Source: UBA5078 sp040384465 (lineage in GTDB: Bacteria > Pseudomonadota > Gammaproteobacteria > Pseudomonadales > Pseudohongiellaceae). Taken from it: DNA of 64,000 nt. The notes beneath the pieces were generated by a model. That model saw only the letters and a program-made list of their open reading frames with translations. It did not search any database and was not told the DNA's origin. A program made the translations under genes and the position numbers. Numbering within the stretch: the stretch's first letter is position 1; each line of letters opens with the position of its first letter. Positions 1 to 8,195 of the stretch are shown one piece after another. The stretch is taken from the NCBI GenBank assembly GCA_040384465.1, contig JAZKJF010000012.1:62001-126000 (forward strand). Direction: 5' to 3'.

Positions 1-785
1 AACATGCGCATCGGGTAGCCCTGCTCCGGACGGATCGGCTCGCCGTTCTGGTAGAGCGCGATGATGACGTCGCGCAGCGCTTTGTCCAGGGGCACCGAGC
101 GGCCCAGTGACGCGGCGTCCGCACCGGTCGCGGTAATCCAGCTGGCCCCGGGGGCAACGCCTGCTTCGTCGAGCAATGTGGAGAGGCGCACCCCTGTCCA
201 CTCGGCACAGGACAGCAGGCCATGCAATCCCCCCGCACTGTTGTCGGTGACCGTGGGGCCGCTGTTGGCACCACTGTTACCTGAGCATTCCAGGAAATAC
301 ACTTGGCTCACCATCGGATACGCCAGCAAGTCCTCATAAGAGAACTCCAGCGGCTGCCGCACCATGCCGTGCAGCACCAGACGATGCTGGGCCGGATCAA
401 TATCCGGCACGCCGGCGTGATGACGCTCGAAATGGAGACTGTTGGGAGTAATGGTGCCCTGCAGCAGATGCAAGGGCGTGCGCGAAGCACCAGTGCCGGG
501 TGAAATTGTATTGGGCGCTGGCGCCAGACGCTTGACCTGAGCGGCATAAGAAGAAGGATTGCCGTACTCTGACGGGTCTTTCCCCGGTGCCATTGACCAC
601 GCCGAACGAGTCAGCACCCCTGCATCAGCCGCCAGCACATTGCTGGTCACCAATCCCCCGGCGCCCGCGAGGCCTAAGCCCAACAAATGACGTCGACTCA
701 GCAGCCCATTCCCTGCCACCTGATCTGACAGCAACGTAATCCTTTCGTCGCTGCGTACCGGTTCGCTCTTATTATTATTTTGCAT
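1..785 (-). CDS. soxC: SoxC-like sulfite/sulfane dehydrogenase, molybdopterin subunit (3' end cut by window edge)
   Basis: 261 residues are present; the C-terminus lies beyond the left edge. The product is a periplasmic molybdoenzyme subunit of the sulfite-oxidase family, which in Sox systems takes part in oxidation of protein-bound sulfur. A twin-arginine signal is visible (SRRHLLG, residues 30-36, then a Gly/Ala-rich hydrophobic stretch ending near VLAADA). The molybdenum-ligand cysteine is in LECSGNSG (Cys167), followed by CAEWTGV (193-199), as is usual for the family. The start is the ATG at 785. The partner cytochrome SoxD would be expected further left. It is divergent from the DUF3047 gene, with 94 nt between the two starts. 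The family assignment is firm; SoxC rather than another sulfite-oxidase homologue is inferred from the N-terminal domain sequence. Confidence 0.85.
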   Translation of the reverse strand, partial: MQNNNKSEPVRSDERITLLSDQVAGNGLLSRRHLLGLGLAGAGGLVTSNVLAADAGVLTRSAWSMAPGKDPSEYGNPSSYAAQVKRLAPAPNTISPGTGASRTPLHLLQGTITPNSLHFERHHAGVPDIDPAQHRLVLHGMVRQPLEFSYEDLLAYPMVSQVYFLECSGNSGANSGPTVTDNSAGGLHGLLSCAEWTGVRLSTLLDEAGVAPGASWITATGADAASLGRSVPLDKALRDVIIALYQNGEPIRPEQGYPMRM

Positions 786-879
786 GGATTCCCCCTCAGG
801 GATTCATAGGATTGTCATCGGTGAATATTTACTGTTACTGTTCGCGCATCATAAAAAACGGTAATGCGCTAGAGACTAA

Positions 880-1536
880 ATGAAGCCCTACGTAAAAGCC
901 ATAGCCCTCTCGGCGGCCGTAATGGCCGTGCCTGCTCCTGCTTTCGCGACCGATGCGGAACCGATGGTCAGGCCTGTGGACATGATGCGCTGGCAGGAAC
1001 GGATTTTCAGAAACTCCACCGTGTATCGCAGCGTCGTGCTGGATGGCGAGCGCGTATTACGTGGCGAAGCCGACGACAGCGCCAGTGCTCTTTATCAAAC
1101 TCAGCGTATCAATCTGACTGAAACCCCTTACCTGCACTGGCGCTGGAGAGTCGAGCGCACGCTGGGCTCCGAGATCGATGAGCGCAGTAAAAATGGTGAT
1201 GACTATGCCGCGCGGGTCTATGTGATTCGTGATGGCGGGTTGACGTTCTGGCGCCCCAAATCCATCAGCTATGTCTGGTCGAGCAACATCCCCGCGGGTA
1301 CCCACTGGGCGAATCCCTACGGCGGCGAGAACGTGCACATGTGGGCACTGGACAGCGGCAATGCCAAAGCCGGGGAATGGAGCAGTCACGTGCGCGATAT
1401 CCGCGCCGACTGGCTGGAAGCATTCGGCGAGGATATCCGCAGCCTGGACGGGCTCGCCGTCATGGTAGACACCGACAACAGCGGCTTGACCTCCCGCTCC
1501 TGGTTCGCCGACATTCTCTTCAGCAGCAAGCCTTGA
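880..1536 (+). CDS. DUF3047 family secreted protein
   Basis: 218 residues with a cleavable signal peptide (Lys-containing N-terminus, hydrophobic core, cleavage expected after AFA at about residue 23). The rest matches the DUF3047 pattern: LHWRWRVERTL, the DDYAARVYVI strand, SYVWSS, and a C-terminal DTDNSG segment before a final beta strand. Members are small beta-rich periplasmic proteins of unknown role. No catalytic motif is evident. It stands first in a plus-strand set with the MBL hydrolase and P-type ATPase, but 76 nt separate it from the hydrolase start, so co-transcription is only likely. The ribosome binding site is weak. Confidence 0.75.
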   Translation: MKPYVKAIALSAAVMAVPAPAFATDAEPMVRPVDMMRWQERIFRNSTVYRSVVLDGERVLRGEADDSASALYQTQRINLTETPYLHWRWRVERTLGSEIDERSKNGDDYAARVYVIRDGGLTFWRPKSISYVWSSNIPAGTHWANPYGGENVHMWALDSGNAKAGEWSSHVRDIRADWLEAFGEDIRSLDGLAVMVDTDNSGLTSRSWFADILFSSKP

Positions 1537-1612
1537 CCTGCTGCAAACCTTGACCTGCAACAAAAAGAGATCAGACAGGTCGCTGTATCATTTGCCTTCG
1601 ACGAGGGAACCC

Positions 1613-3016
1613 ATGGCAATACTCACATTTTACGGTGCGGCACAGGAAGTCACGGGCTCGTGCTATCTGCTGGAATCTCCCGCTATCGGCCGCGTCCTGC
1701 TGGAATGCGGCGTGCGTCAGGGCGGTGACGCTGTCGAGCGTGTTCAGGAAGAAAGTTTTCTGTTTGACCCGACCAGTATCGATGCCGTGATCATTTCCCA
1801 CGCCCACCTCGACCATTCGGGCATGCTGCCCTTGCTGGTCAACCAGGGCTTCCGTGGTCCCATCTATTGCACGCAGGCAACCAAAGGTCTGCTGCGCATT
1901 CTGCTGGAAGATGCTTCCGGGCTTTATCACCGCGACCTCGAACACGAGAATCTGCGCCGGGCCCGCAGTGGACGTCCTGCACTGCAGGCCGAGTACAGTG
2001 AGAAGGATGTCGACGCCGTCATCAAACAGTGCAGCACGGCACCTTACGACAGCAACGTCGCGATCACACCGCAGTCGAATCTCGTTTTTCACGACGCGGG
2101 CCACATCCTTGGTTCAGCGATTGTCGAGCTGACACTCAACGAAAAAGGTAAAACCTCGCGTCTGGTTTTTTCCGGCGATCTGGGCAAGGCCGATTCCGTC
2201 TTGATGAACGACCCCACACCACTGTCCAGCGCCGATCTGTTGTTGATGGAAGGCACTTACGGTGATCGCAACCACCGTACGCTGGATAACACGGTGGAGC
2301 AACTGGCCGAGGTTCTCCACGCGACCTGGGAGCGTGGCGGCAACGTGCTGATCCCGGCCTTCGCTGTGGGCCGCTCGCAGGAAATTCTCTTCCATCTGGG
2401 CTGCCTGTACAAAAGTGGTCAATTGGACGACTGGCAGGTGTTTCTCGATAGCCCCATGGCAATTGCTGTCACCGAAGTCTACGACCGCTGGCTGAATCTC
2501 ATGGATGACAAAGATGTGCGCTGTCTGACTGAATCCGGGCGCGAATCCCTGGCGGAATTTCTGCCTACCCTGAAGCTGTGCAACAGTGCTGAAGAATCGA
2601 TGGCGCTCAACAAGATCAAGCAAGGGGCGATCATCATCGCGGGCAGTGGCATGTGTACTGGCGGGCGTATTCGGCATCATTTCAAGCACCGCATCTGGAA
2701 GGACACCAACACGTTGCTGTTCATCGGCTTTCAGGCGCGTGGCACGCTGGGCCGCCGCATTGTCGACGGCGAGAAAAAAATCCGCCTGTTCGGTGATGAA
2801 TTCATTGTGCGTGCCCGCGTCGAAACGCTCGGTGGTTTCTCGGCCCACGCCGGCCAGAGCGAGCTGATCGCTTGGGCAAAAAATTTCAATCCTGCGCCAC
2901 GTCTCATGCTGATACACGGCGAAGCGCAAGCGCTGGAGACTTTGTCCCAGACACTGTGGACCGAGCACGGCATGCGCAGCGAGATCCCGACTCTGGGCCA
3001 GAGCGTGGCATTCTGA
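1613..3016 (+). CDS. MBL-fold / beta-CASP metallo-hydrolase (RNA-processing exonuclease type)
   Basis: 467 residues. The metallo-beta-lactamase core has the zinc motif HAHLDH (63-68), a later metal histidine in HDAGHILGSA (160-169) and the aspartate of FSGDLGK (187-193). A beta-CASP insert begins around MEGTYGD (212-218). The C-terminal RNA-specificity segment shows GSGMCTGGR and FSAHAGQSEL. Relatives are CPSF73/YSH1-like RNA endo/exonucleases; bacterial members often sit beside P-type ATPases and phosphoketolase genes, as here. The ATG at 1613 has an upstream GAGG and begins exactly at the conserved MAILTFYGAAQEVTGS, so the longer in-frame start at 1550 was rejected. The P-type ATPase starts 14 nt downstream, so they form an operon. 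The cytoplasmic RNA substrate is unknown. Confidence 0.88.
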   Translation: MAILTFYGAAQEVTGSCYLLESPAIGRVLLECGVRQGGDAVERVQEESFLFDPTSIDAVIISHAHLDHSGMLPLLVNQGFRGPIYCTQATKGLLRILLEDASGLYHRDLEHENLRRARSGRPALQAEYSEKDVDAVIKQCSTAPYDSNVAITPQSNLVFHDAGHILGSAIVELTLNEKGKTSRLVFSGDLGKADSVLMNDPTPLSSADLLLMEGTYGDRNHRTLDNTVEQLAEVLHATWERGGNVLIPAFAVGRSQEILFHLGCLYKSGQLDDWQVFLDSPMAIAVTEVYDRWLNLMDDKDVRCLTESGRESLAEFLPTLKLCNSAEESMALNKIKQGAIIIAGSGMCTGGRIRHHFKHRIWKDTNTLLFIGFQARGTLGRRIVDGEKKIRLFGDEFIVRARVETLGGFSAHAGQSELIAWAKNFNPAPRLMLIHGEAQALETLSQTLWTEHGMRSEIPTLGQSVAF

Positions 3017-3029
3017 GGAGGCCACGCAC

Positions 3030-5726
3030 ATGAACGCGCCTCACGCAAGCACGGAACAGGAGCTGCTGACCCAGCTGCAGAGCAGCGCCGAGGGACTGGA
3101 TAGCCCCAGCGCTGCAGAACGACTGGCGCACATCGGCCCCAACCGTCTTCCGGAAGAACCACCGACACCCGCCTGGCGCCGCCTGTTGCGCCAGTTCCGC
3201 AGTCTCTTCATCTATGTGCTGATGCTCAGCGCCGGGCTCAGCGTCATGCTCGGGCATTACGTCGACGCTGGTGTGATTCTCGCAGTTGTCATCAGCAACG
3301 GCATCATCGGTTTCATTCAGGAAGGCAAGGCCGAGGACGCGCTGCGTGCCATCCTCTCCATGACGACCACCATGTGCCTGGTGCAGCGCGACGGACAACT
3401 GCACAGCATGGACGCCACCGCTCTGGTGCCCGGTGATCTCGTGCAATTGCAGGCCGGTGACCGTGTACCCGCTGATATGCGACTGCTCACCAGCAAGGAA
3501 TTGCGCTGCGATGAATCAGCGCTGACCGGCGAATCCAATCCCCTCGGCAAGCAGCCACAAACAGTGCCAGCCGCCACGCCTCTGGCCGAACGTCATAACA
3601 TGGTGTTCATGGGCACCATGGTGGTCGCGGGTGCCGCGCGCGGGGTGGTGACTCATACCGGTTCCAGCACTGAGATCGGCGCCATCAACACGCTGGTACA
3701 GGCCGTTGCCATCAGTCAGACCCCACTGCAGAAACAACTCTCCGACCTGGCTCGCAATCTCACCCTCGTGGTGTTGCTGCTTGCTGGTGTCACCATTGCC
3801 TTTGGCATGCTGGTGTATGACGACAGTTTCGGCGAGATGCTGCAAGGCGCCATCGCTATCGTCGTCGCGGCGATTCCCGAGGAATTGCCAGCCATCGTCA
3901 CCATCGTGCTGGCCATCGGGGTAATGCGTATGGCACGCAGCAATGCCCTGGTGCGCCGCCTGCCCGCCGTCGAGGTGCTGGGCTCCGTGGATATCATCTG
4001 CACGGACAAGACCGGCACGCTGACTGCCAACGCGATGACGGTACGTGTCCTTGAGAGTGCCACGCGGCGCTTTGAAATCAGCGGCGAGGGCTACTCGCCA
4101 GAGGGCCGCATCGAGGAGCCCTGCGCAGCAACCGAACCTTTGCTGAACCAGACAGCACTCATTGCGGTGTTGTGCAACGAATCCAATGTGGAAAAGAAAG
4201 CGGACGGCCAGTGGATCATCAACGGCGACCCGACTGAAGGTGCTCTCTACGTGCTCGCCATGAAACACGGATTGGATACCGTCGCAGTGAATCGCTCCTG
4301 GCAACGTCTGGATGTCCTGCCCTTCGAGGCGGAGCGTCGTTATATGGCCACCCTGAATCGCAACCCCGAAGGCGTGTCGCAGATCATGCTCAAGGGAGCA
4401 CCGGAGCGCTTGCTGGGCTTCTGCTCACAACAACTCGGCGACAATGGCCCCGAACCACTGCAGCCAGCCCTGTGGCAAGAGAAGATCAATGGGCTCGCGG
4501 CGCTTGGCATGCGGGTGATGGCGCTGGCCTGCCGGACTGTCGACGCAGACAAGACCAGTCTCGATCACGACGACATCAACCACGACATGCTGTTGGTTGC
4601 GCTGGTAGGCATCAGCGACCCCCCGCGCCGCGAAGCCATCGCTGCCATCACTGACTGCCATCGCGCAGGCATCCGCGTGAAGATGATCACCGGAGACAAT
4701 CCCGTGACCGCCACTGCCATCGGCCGTGAGCTGGGTCTGAACACGGCGCGCGTGTTGACAGGGCAGGAGCTGGACGACCTGAGTGCCACACTGAGTGCCG
4801 AGGAATTCGCGCGCGCGGCAGAAGAAGTGGACATCTATGCGCGCACCAGTCCGGCCAACAAACTGCAACTGGTGCAAAGTCTGCAGAGTCATCGTCATGT
4901 AGTCGCGATGACCGGTGACGGAGTCAATGACGCCCCGGCGCTGCGGCAGGCGGACATCGGTGTCGCCATGGGCCTGAAGGGCACGGACGCAGCGCGAGAG
5001 GCTGCCGACTTCGTGCTGACCGACGACAACTTTGCCACCATCGCCCGCGCCGTGGCAGCGGGTCGCACTGTCTATGACAACACACTGAAGTCCATCGTCT
5101 TCATGCTGCCCACCAATCTTGCCGAGGCCAGCATCGTGCTCTTCGCGATTCTGTTTGGCTGGCTGCTGCCCATCACCGCGCCCCAGATTCTCTGGATCAA
5201 CATGGTCACCACGGTGACCTTGTCACTCGCGTTGGCGTTCGAGGCTGGTGAGAAAAAGATCATGGAGCGGCCGCCGCGCCCCTATGGACAGGGCTTCATC
5301 ACGCCGATGCTGCTCAGGCGCTTGCTGTTGGTGGGCGTCAGCGGCGCCATTGTCGTGTTCACGATCTTCAGTCATTACCTGCGGCACGAGTACCCCATTG
5401 AGTACGCACGCACCGTGGCGGTCAACACCATGGTCATGATCGAGGCCTTCTACCTGCTGAGCAGCCGCTTCTTCGCACAGACTATTTTCCACCGCGACAT
5501 TCTCAAGGGCATCGGCCCGGTGTTGATCTCCATCGGGTTGGTCATACTGGGGCAGTTGTTGTTTACCTATCTGCCGCTGTCGCAACGCATCTTTGCGGTC
5601 AGCGCGCTGACGCTGCAGGACTGGGGATTGGTTCTGCTGGCCGCGAGCGTGGTGCTGATGGTGGTGGAAGCGGACAAGGCGCTCTCGGGGGTCTGGCAGC
5701 GCAGGGTCAGGCAGGCTGACCGCTGA
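3030..5726 (+). CDS. P-type cation-transporting ATPase (P2-like, HAD-IC)
   Basis: 898 residues, full length for a P2-type pump. Landmarks: N-terminal cation-ATPase domain; actuator motif DESALTGES (161-169; the usual TGES); PEELP (283-287) in the M4 ion-binding helix, where SERCA-type pumps have PEGLP; phosphorylation motif DKTGTLT (Asp326); hinge motif GDGVNDAP (from 629); C-terminal membrane helices with NMVTTVTLSLALAFE. The PEELP variant makes Ca2+ specificity unsafe to assume, so monovalent cation or proton transport remains possible. A strong GAGGAGG lies before the ATG, 13 nt after the hydrolase stop. The gene converges on the minus-strand PRPP-synthetase-like gene with only 34 nt between, and no clear terminator is seen there. 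Confidence 0.9.
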   Translation: MNAPHASTEQELLTQLQSSAEGLDSPSAAERLAHIGPNRLPEEPPTPAWRRLLRQFRSLFIYVLMLSAGLSVMLGHYVDAGVILAVVISNGIIGFIQEGKAEDALRAILSMTTTMCLVQRDGQLHSMDATALVPGDLVQLQAGDRVPADMRLLTSKELRCDESALTGESNPLGKQPQTVPAATPLAERHNMVFMGTMVVAGAARGVVTHTGSSTEIGAINTLVQAVAISQTPLQKQLSDLARNLTLVVLLLAGVTIAFGMLVYDDSFGEMLQGAIAIVVAAIPEELPAIVTIVLAIGVMRMARSNALVRRLPAVEVLGSVDIICTDKTGTLTANAMTVRVLESATRRFEISGEGYSPEGRIEEPCAATEPLLNQTALIAVLCNESNVEKKADGQWIINGDPTEGALYVLAMKHGLDTVAVNRSWQRLDVLPFEAERRYMATLNRNPEGVSQIMLKGAPERLLGFCSQQLGDNGPEPLQPALWQEKINGLAALGMRVMALACRTVDADKTSLDHDDINHDMLLVALVGISDPPRREAIAAITDCHRAGIRVKMITGDNPVTATAIGRELGLNTARVLTGQELDDLSATLSAEEFARAAEEVDIYARTSPANKLQLVQSLQSHRHVVAMTGDGVNDAPALRQADIGVAMGLKGTDAAREAADFVLTDDNFATIARAVAAGRTVYDNTLKSIVFMLPTNLAEASIVLFAILFGWLLPITAPQILWINMVTTVTLSLALAFEAGEKKIMERPPRPYGQGFITPMLLRRLLLVGVSGAIVVFTIFSHYLRHEYPIEYARTVAVNTMVMIEAFYLLSSRFFAQTIFHRDILKGIGPVLISIGLVILGQLLFTYLPLSQRIFAVSALTLQDWGLVLLAASVVLMVVEADKALSGVWQRRVRQADR

Positions 5727-5760
5727 TTGATGTCAGAGCTAAGGTGTCAGGGCAGAGAAT

Positions 5761-6642
5761 TCAGAACAGCTGTCGCAGCCCCTGTGCCAGCAAGGGCGCC
5801 AAATCAATCTGATTGCTGACATCCGGAATGCTGTTGCTGGTCACCACCTGCAATCCCGCCGCCTGCATCTCGGCCAGCGCACCTTCGGCGAAAATACCAT
5901 GCACGCCAATGCACACCGGCGCGCACAAGCCAGCCGCCTGCAAGTGGGCCGCCGCTTGCTGCATCGTGCGTCCGGTGCTGATGATGTCATCCACCAGCAC
6001 TGGAGTGTGTGTTCGATAAGCATCGACATGTGGCAATGACACGCGCACATCACGATCTCCGAAGCGCTCCTTGGTGAGCACCTCGTAAGGACAACCCGCT
6101 GCCTCGGCGACCCGCGCCGCCCATTGTTCGGATTCACCGTCCGGCCCGATAACTACCGGTTTAGCGATGTTGGCGCGCAGCCACGCAGCAATCGGCTGCA
6201 CTGCTGTCAGCGCGAGTGCTGGAATGCTGTAGACCTCGCTCAGCGCATGAATGCGGTGCAGATGCGGGTCGACGGTGAGCAGCCAATCCACCTGCTGACT
6301 GAGCAGGCGCGCGAAGTAGCGGGCGCTGATCCCCTCCCCTTCATGAAAACGTTTGTCCTGGCGCATATAGGCCAGGTAGGGCGCAATCAAACCGACGCGC
6401 CGCACACCCAGATCACGCAAGGTGTTGATCAGCAGCAACAGCGGCAGAATCTTGTCGTCGGGATGATGCAGCTGACAGAGAATGGCGACGTCGGCACCTT
6501 TGACATCACTCAGCACACGCACATAACTCTCGCCATCTGGAAAGCGCCGCAGTTCAATTTGTCCTGCCTGCAGTCCGGTTTGTTCGCACAGACTCTGCGC
6601 CAGCGCTGCTTGTCCCGGCATGGCCAACAACACGCGCGTCAT
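5761..6642 (-). CDS. ribose-phosphate pyrophosphokinase-like protein (archaeal-type Prs)
   Basis: 293 residues, slightly shorter than housekeeping Prs (about 310-315). The family makes PRPP from ribose 5-phosphate and ATP. Visible motifs: RRFPDGE (32-38), the catalytic-loop region RQDKRFHEGEGISA (94-107), the metal-binding VDPHLHR (124-130) and the PRPP loop VLVDDIISTGRT (215-226). RQDKRF...GE.ISA resembles archaeal and class-III enzymes more than proteobacterial housekeeping Prs, so this is probably a second, specialised copy. It is last in the operon; its ATG overlaps the phosphorylase stop (ATGA, 6639-6642), indicating translational coupling. The context suggests it works with the AMP-phosphorylase-like enzyme on ribose phosphates, possibly in a non-standard direction. 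Confidence 0.85.
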   Translation of the reverse strand: MTRVLLAMPGQAALAQSLCEQTGLQAGQIELRRFPDGESYVRVLSDVKGADVAILCQLHHPDDKILPLLLLINTLRDLGVRRVGLIAPYLAYMRQDKRFHEGEGISARYFARLLSQQVDWLLTVDPHLHRIHALSEVYSIPALALTAVQPIAAWLRANIAKPVVIGPDGESEQWAARVAEAAGCPYEVLTKERFGDRDVRVSLPHVDAYRTHTPVLVDDIISTGRTMQQAAAHLQAAGLCAPVCIGVHGIFAEGALAEMQAAGLQVVTSNSIPDVSNQIDLAPLLAQGLRQLF

Positions 6643-8183
6643 ACTACCTCCTCTTCGATGTGCAATATTTCGGGGTGTGATCGGTAAAACTCCAGCGCGT
6701 AGTTAAGCTCGCCCTGTGCTTCGGCGTGCAAAGTCATCAGCGACTGGCCGCGCTCCACTTTCTGCCCGAGCTGCACGTGCAAATCCAACCCCGCTGCTGG
6801 CGCATTGGGCGCACCGGCAAGACTCGCCAGTCGCGAAATCACCCGGTTGTTGAACATCGCGACGATGCCATTTTTTTCGGAGACGATGGGGTGTTGGAAA
6901 GCAGCCACCGGGGGTGTCTTCAACACGCCTTGGGCCTCACAGATCGCTGTAAATTTTTCCCTGGCCTGACCGCTGTCCAGCGTCTGTGTGGCCAGCACCA
7001 TGCCGCCACCTGCCGCGCAGATACCGCCCATCTCCAGCAGGATTGCCGCCAGTGTCAGCGCCCGCTGGCGCAAGTCTTGCGGCGCTTGCTCCGAGCACTG
7101 CAACACGGCCAGCACGTCGCGCGCCTCCAGCGCCGGCCCGACGCCGCGCCCGACGGGCTGCGAACCATCGCTGATGACGATACGGACTTTGAGACCCAGT
7201 GCCTCGCCGGTCTGGGTCAGCAACTGCCCGAGGCGCGCAGCCAGATCTGCACTGCGAACCTTGGCGGTAGCTCCCACCGGAATATCAATCAGTACATGGC
7301 TCGAACCCGCCGCGACTTTCTTGGAAATTACAGAGGCCACCAGCTGCCCTTCGCTGTCCAGATTCAGTGCCCGCTCCACGCGAATGATGATGTCGTCGGT
7401 CGGGCTCAGCGCCACCGAGCCGCCCCACGCCAGGCAGGCACCCTGCGATCTCACCACGGCGTGCATCTGGTCAAGGCTGAGCGTCACATTGGTCAGTGTC
7501 TCCATGGTGTCGGCAGTGCCAGCGGGCGAGGTGATCGCTCGCGAAGAAGTCTTGGGCATGAGGAGGCCATTGGCCGCGACAATCGCCACCACGATGGGGG
7601 TGGTACGGTTGCCCGGCAGCCCGCCGACGCAATGCTTGTCCAGCACCTGCACACCGGCGCCCCAATTGAAGCGTTGCCCGCATTCGACCATGGCCTGAGT
7701 GATGGCGATGGTCTCGTCGAGACTGAGCGCATTGGCGGCGCAGGCTGTCACATAGGCTGACAGCTGAATGTCGGAGTACTGTTCGCGGCTGATATCGGTA
7801 ATGATCTCGCGCGCTGCCTGCAGCGTGAAGGGCTTGCCATAGAGTTTGCCACGCACATGACTCATCGACTCCACGGGCGGTGCATGTCTGAAAATGGCCT
7901 TGTCGCCCTCTTTGGCTCCCAACAACCGCCAGGCGCTGTTGCTCAGTGCTGCTTTCTGATGACTGAGGAAATCCCCGGTGACGATGTTGAGCGTGGCAAT
8001 GATGCTGCGGTCACCGAGACAGATGAGCACGCGTCCCTGCGCGCTGAAACCCTCTGAGCGGCAGACGTGGCAGTCCTCGCGCATGTAGACGATAGGTTCC
8101 TGGTGGGTATCGATGCCGAGACAAGTCAGATAGAGAAAATCTTCTGCAGCTGTTTCTAAGCCTGACTCTTCCTGAATACTCAT
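6639..8183 (-). CDS. AMP phosphorylase-type member of the thymidine phosphorylase family
   Basis: 514 residues. The length and extra N-terminal domain (about 1-105) match archaeal AMP phosphorylases (about 500 aa) rather than DeoA (about 440 aa). The phosphorolysis core carries DKHCVGGLPGNRTT (182-195) and KTSSRAITSPAGTADTME (211-228), the phosphate and nucleobase site signatures of the archaeal/AMP-phosphorylase branch. The expected reaction is NMP + Pi giving base + ribose 1,5-bisphosphate, or nucleoside phosphorolysis; which one cannot be told from sequence. AGAGG lies 8 nt before the ATG. It is placed between the phosphoketolase-like gene (12 nt upstream) and the Prs-like gene (4-nt overlap). 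No RuBisCO or R15P isomerase gene, the archaeal partners, lies in the window. Confidence 0.85.
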   Translation of the reverse strand: MSIQEESGLETAAEDFLYLTCLGIDTHQEPIVYMREDCHVCRSEGFSAQGRVLICLGDRSIIATLNIVTGDFLSHQKAALSNSAWRLLGAKEGDKAIFRHAPPVESMSHVRGKLYGKPFTLQAAREIITDISREQYSDIQLSAYVTACAANALSLDETIAITQAMVECGQRFNWGAGVQVLDKHCVGGLPGNRTTPIVVAIVAANGLLMPKTSSRAITSPAGTADTMETLTNVTLSLDQMHAVVRSQGACLAWGGSVALSPTDDIIIRVERALNLDSEGQLVASVISKKVAAGSSHVLIDIPVGATAKVRSADLAARLGQLLTQTGEALGLKVRIVISDGSQPVGRGVGPALEARDVLAVLQCSEQAPQDLRQRALTLAAILLEMGGICAAGGGMVLATQTLDSGQAREKFTAICEAQGVLKTPPVAAFQHPIVSEKNGIVAMFNNRVISRLASLAGAPNAPAAGLDLHVQLGQKVERGQSLMTLHAEAQGELNYALEFYRSHPEILHIEEEVV

Positions 8184-8195
8184 TCCTGTTTCCTC

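Noticed and set aside
2114..3031. 305-codon minus-strand frame opposite the MBL hydrolase
   Set aside because: Antisense shadow without start signal or family match.
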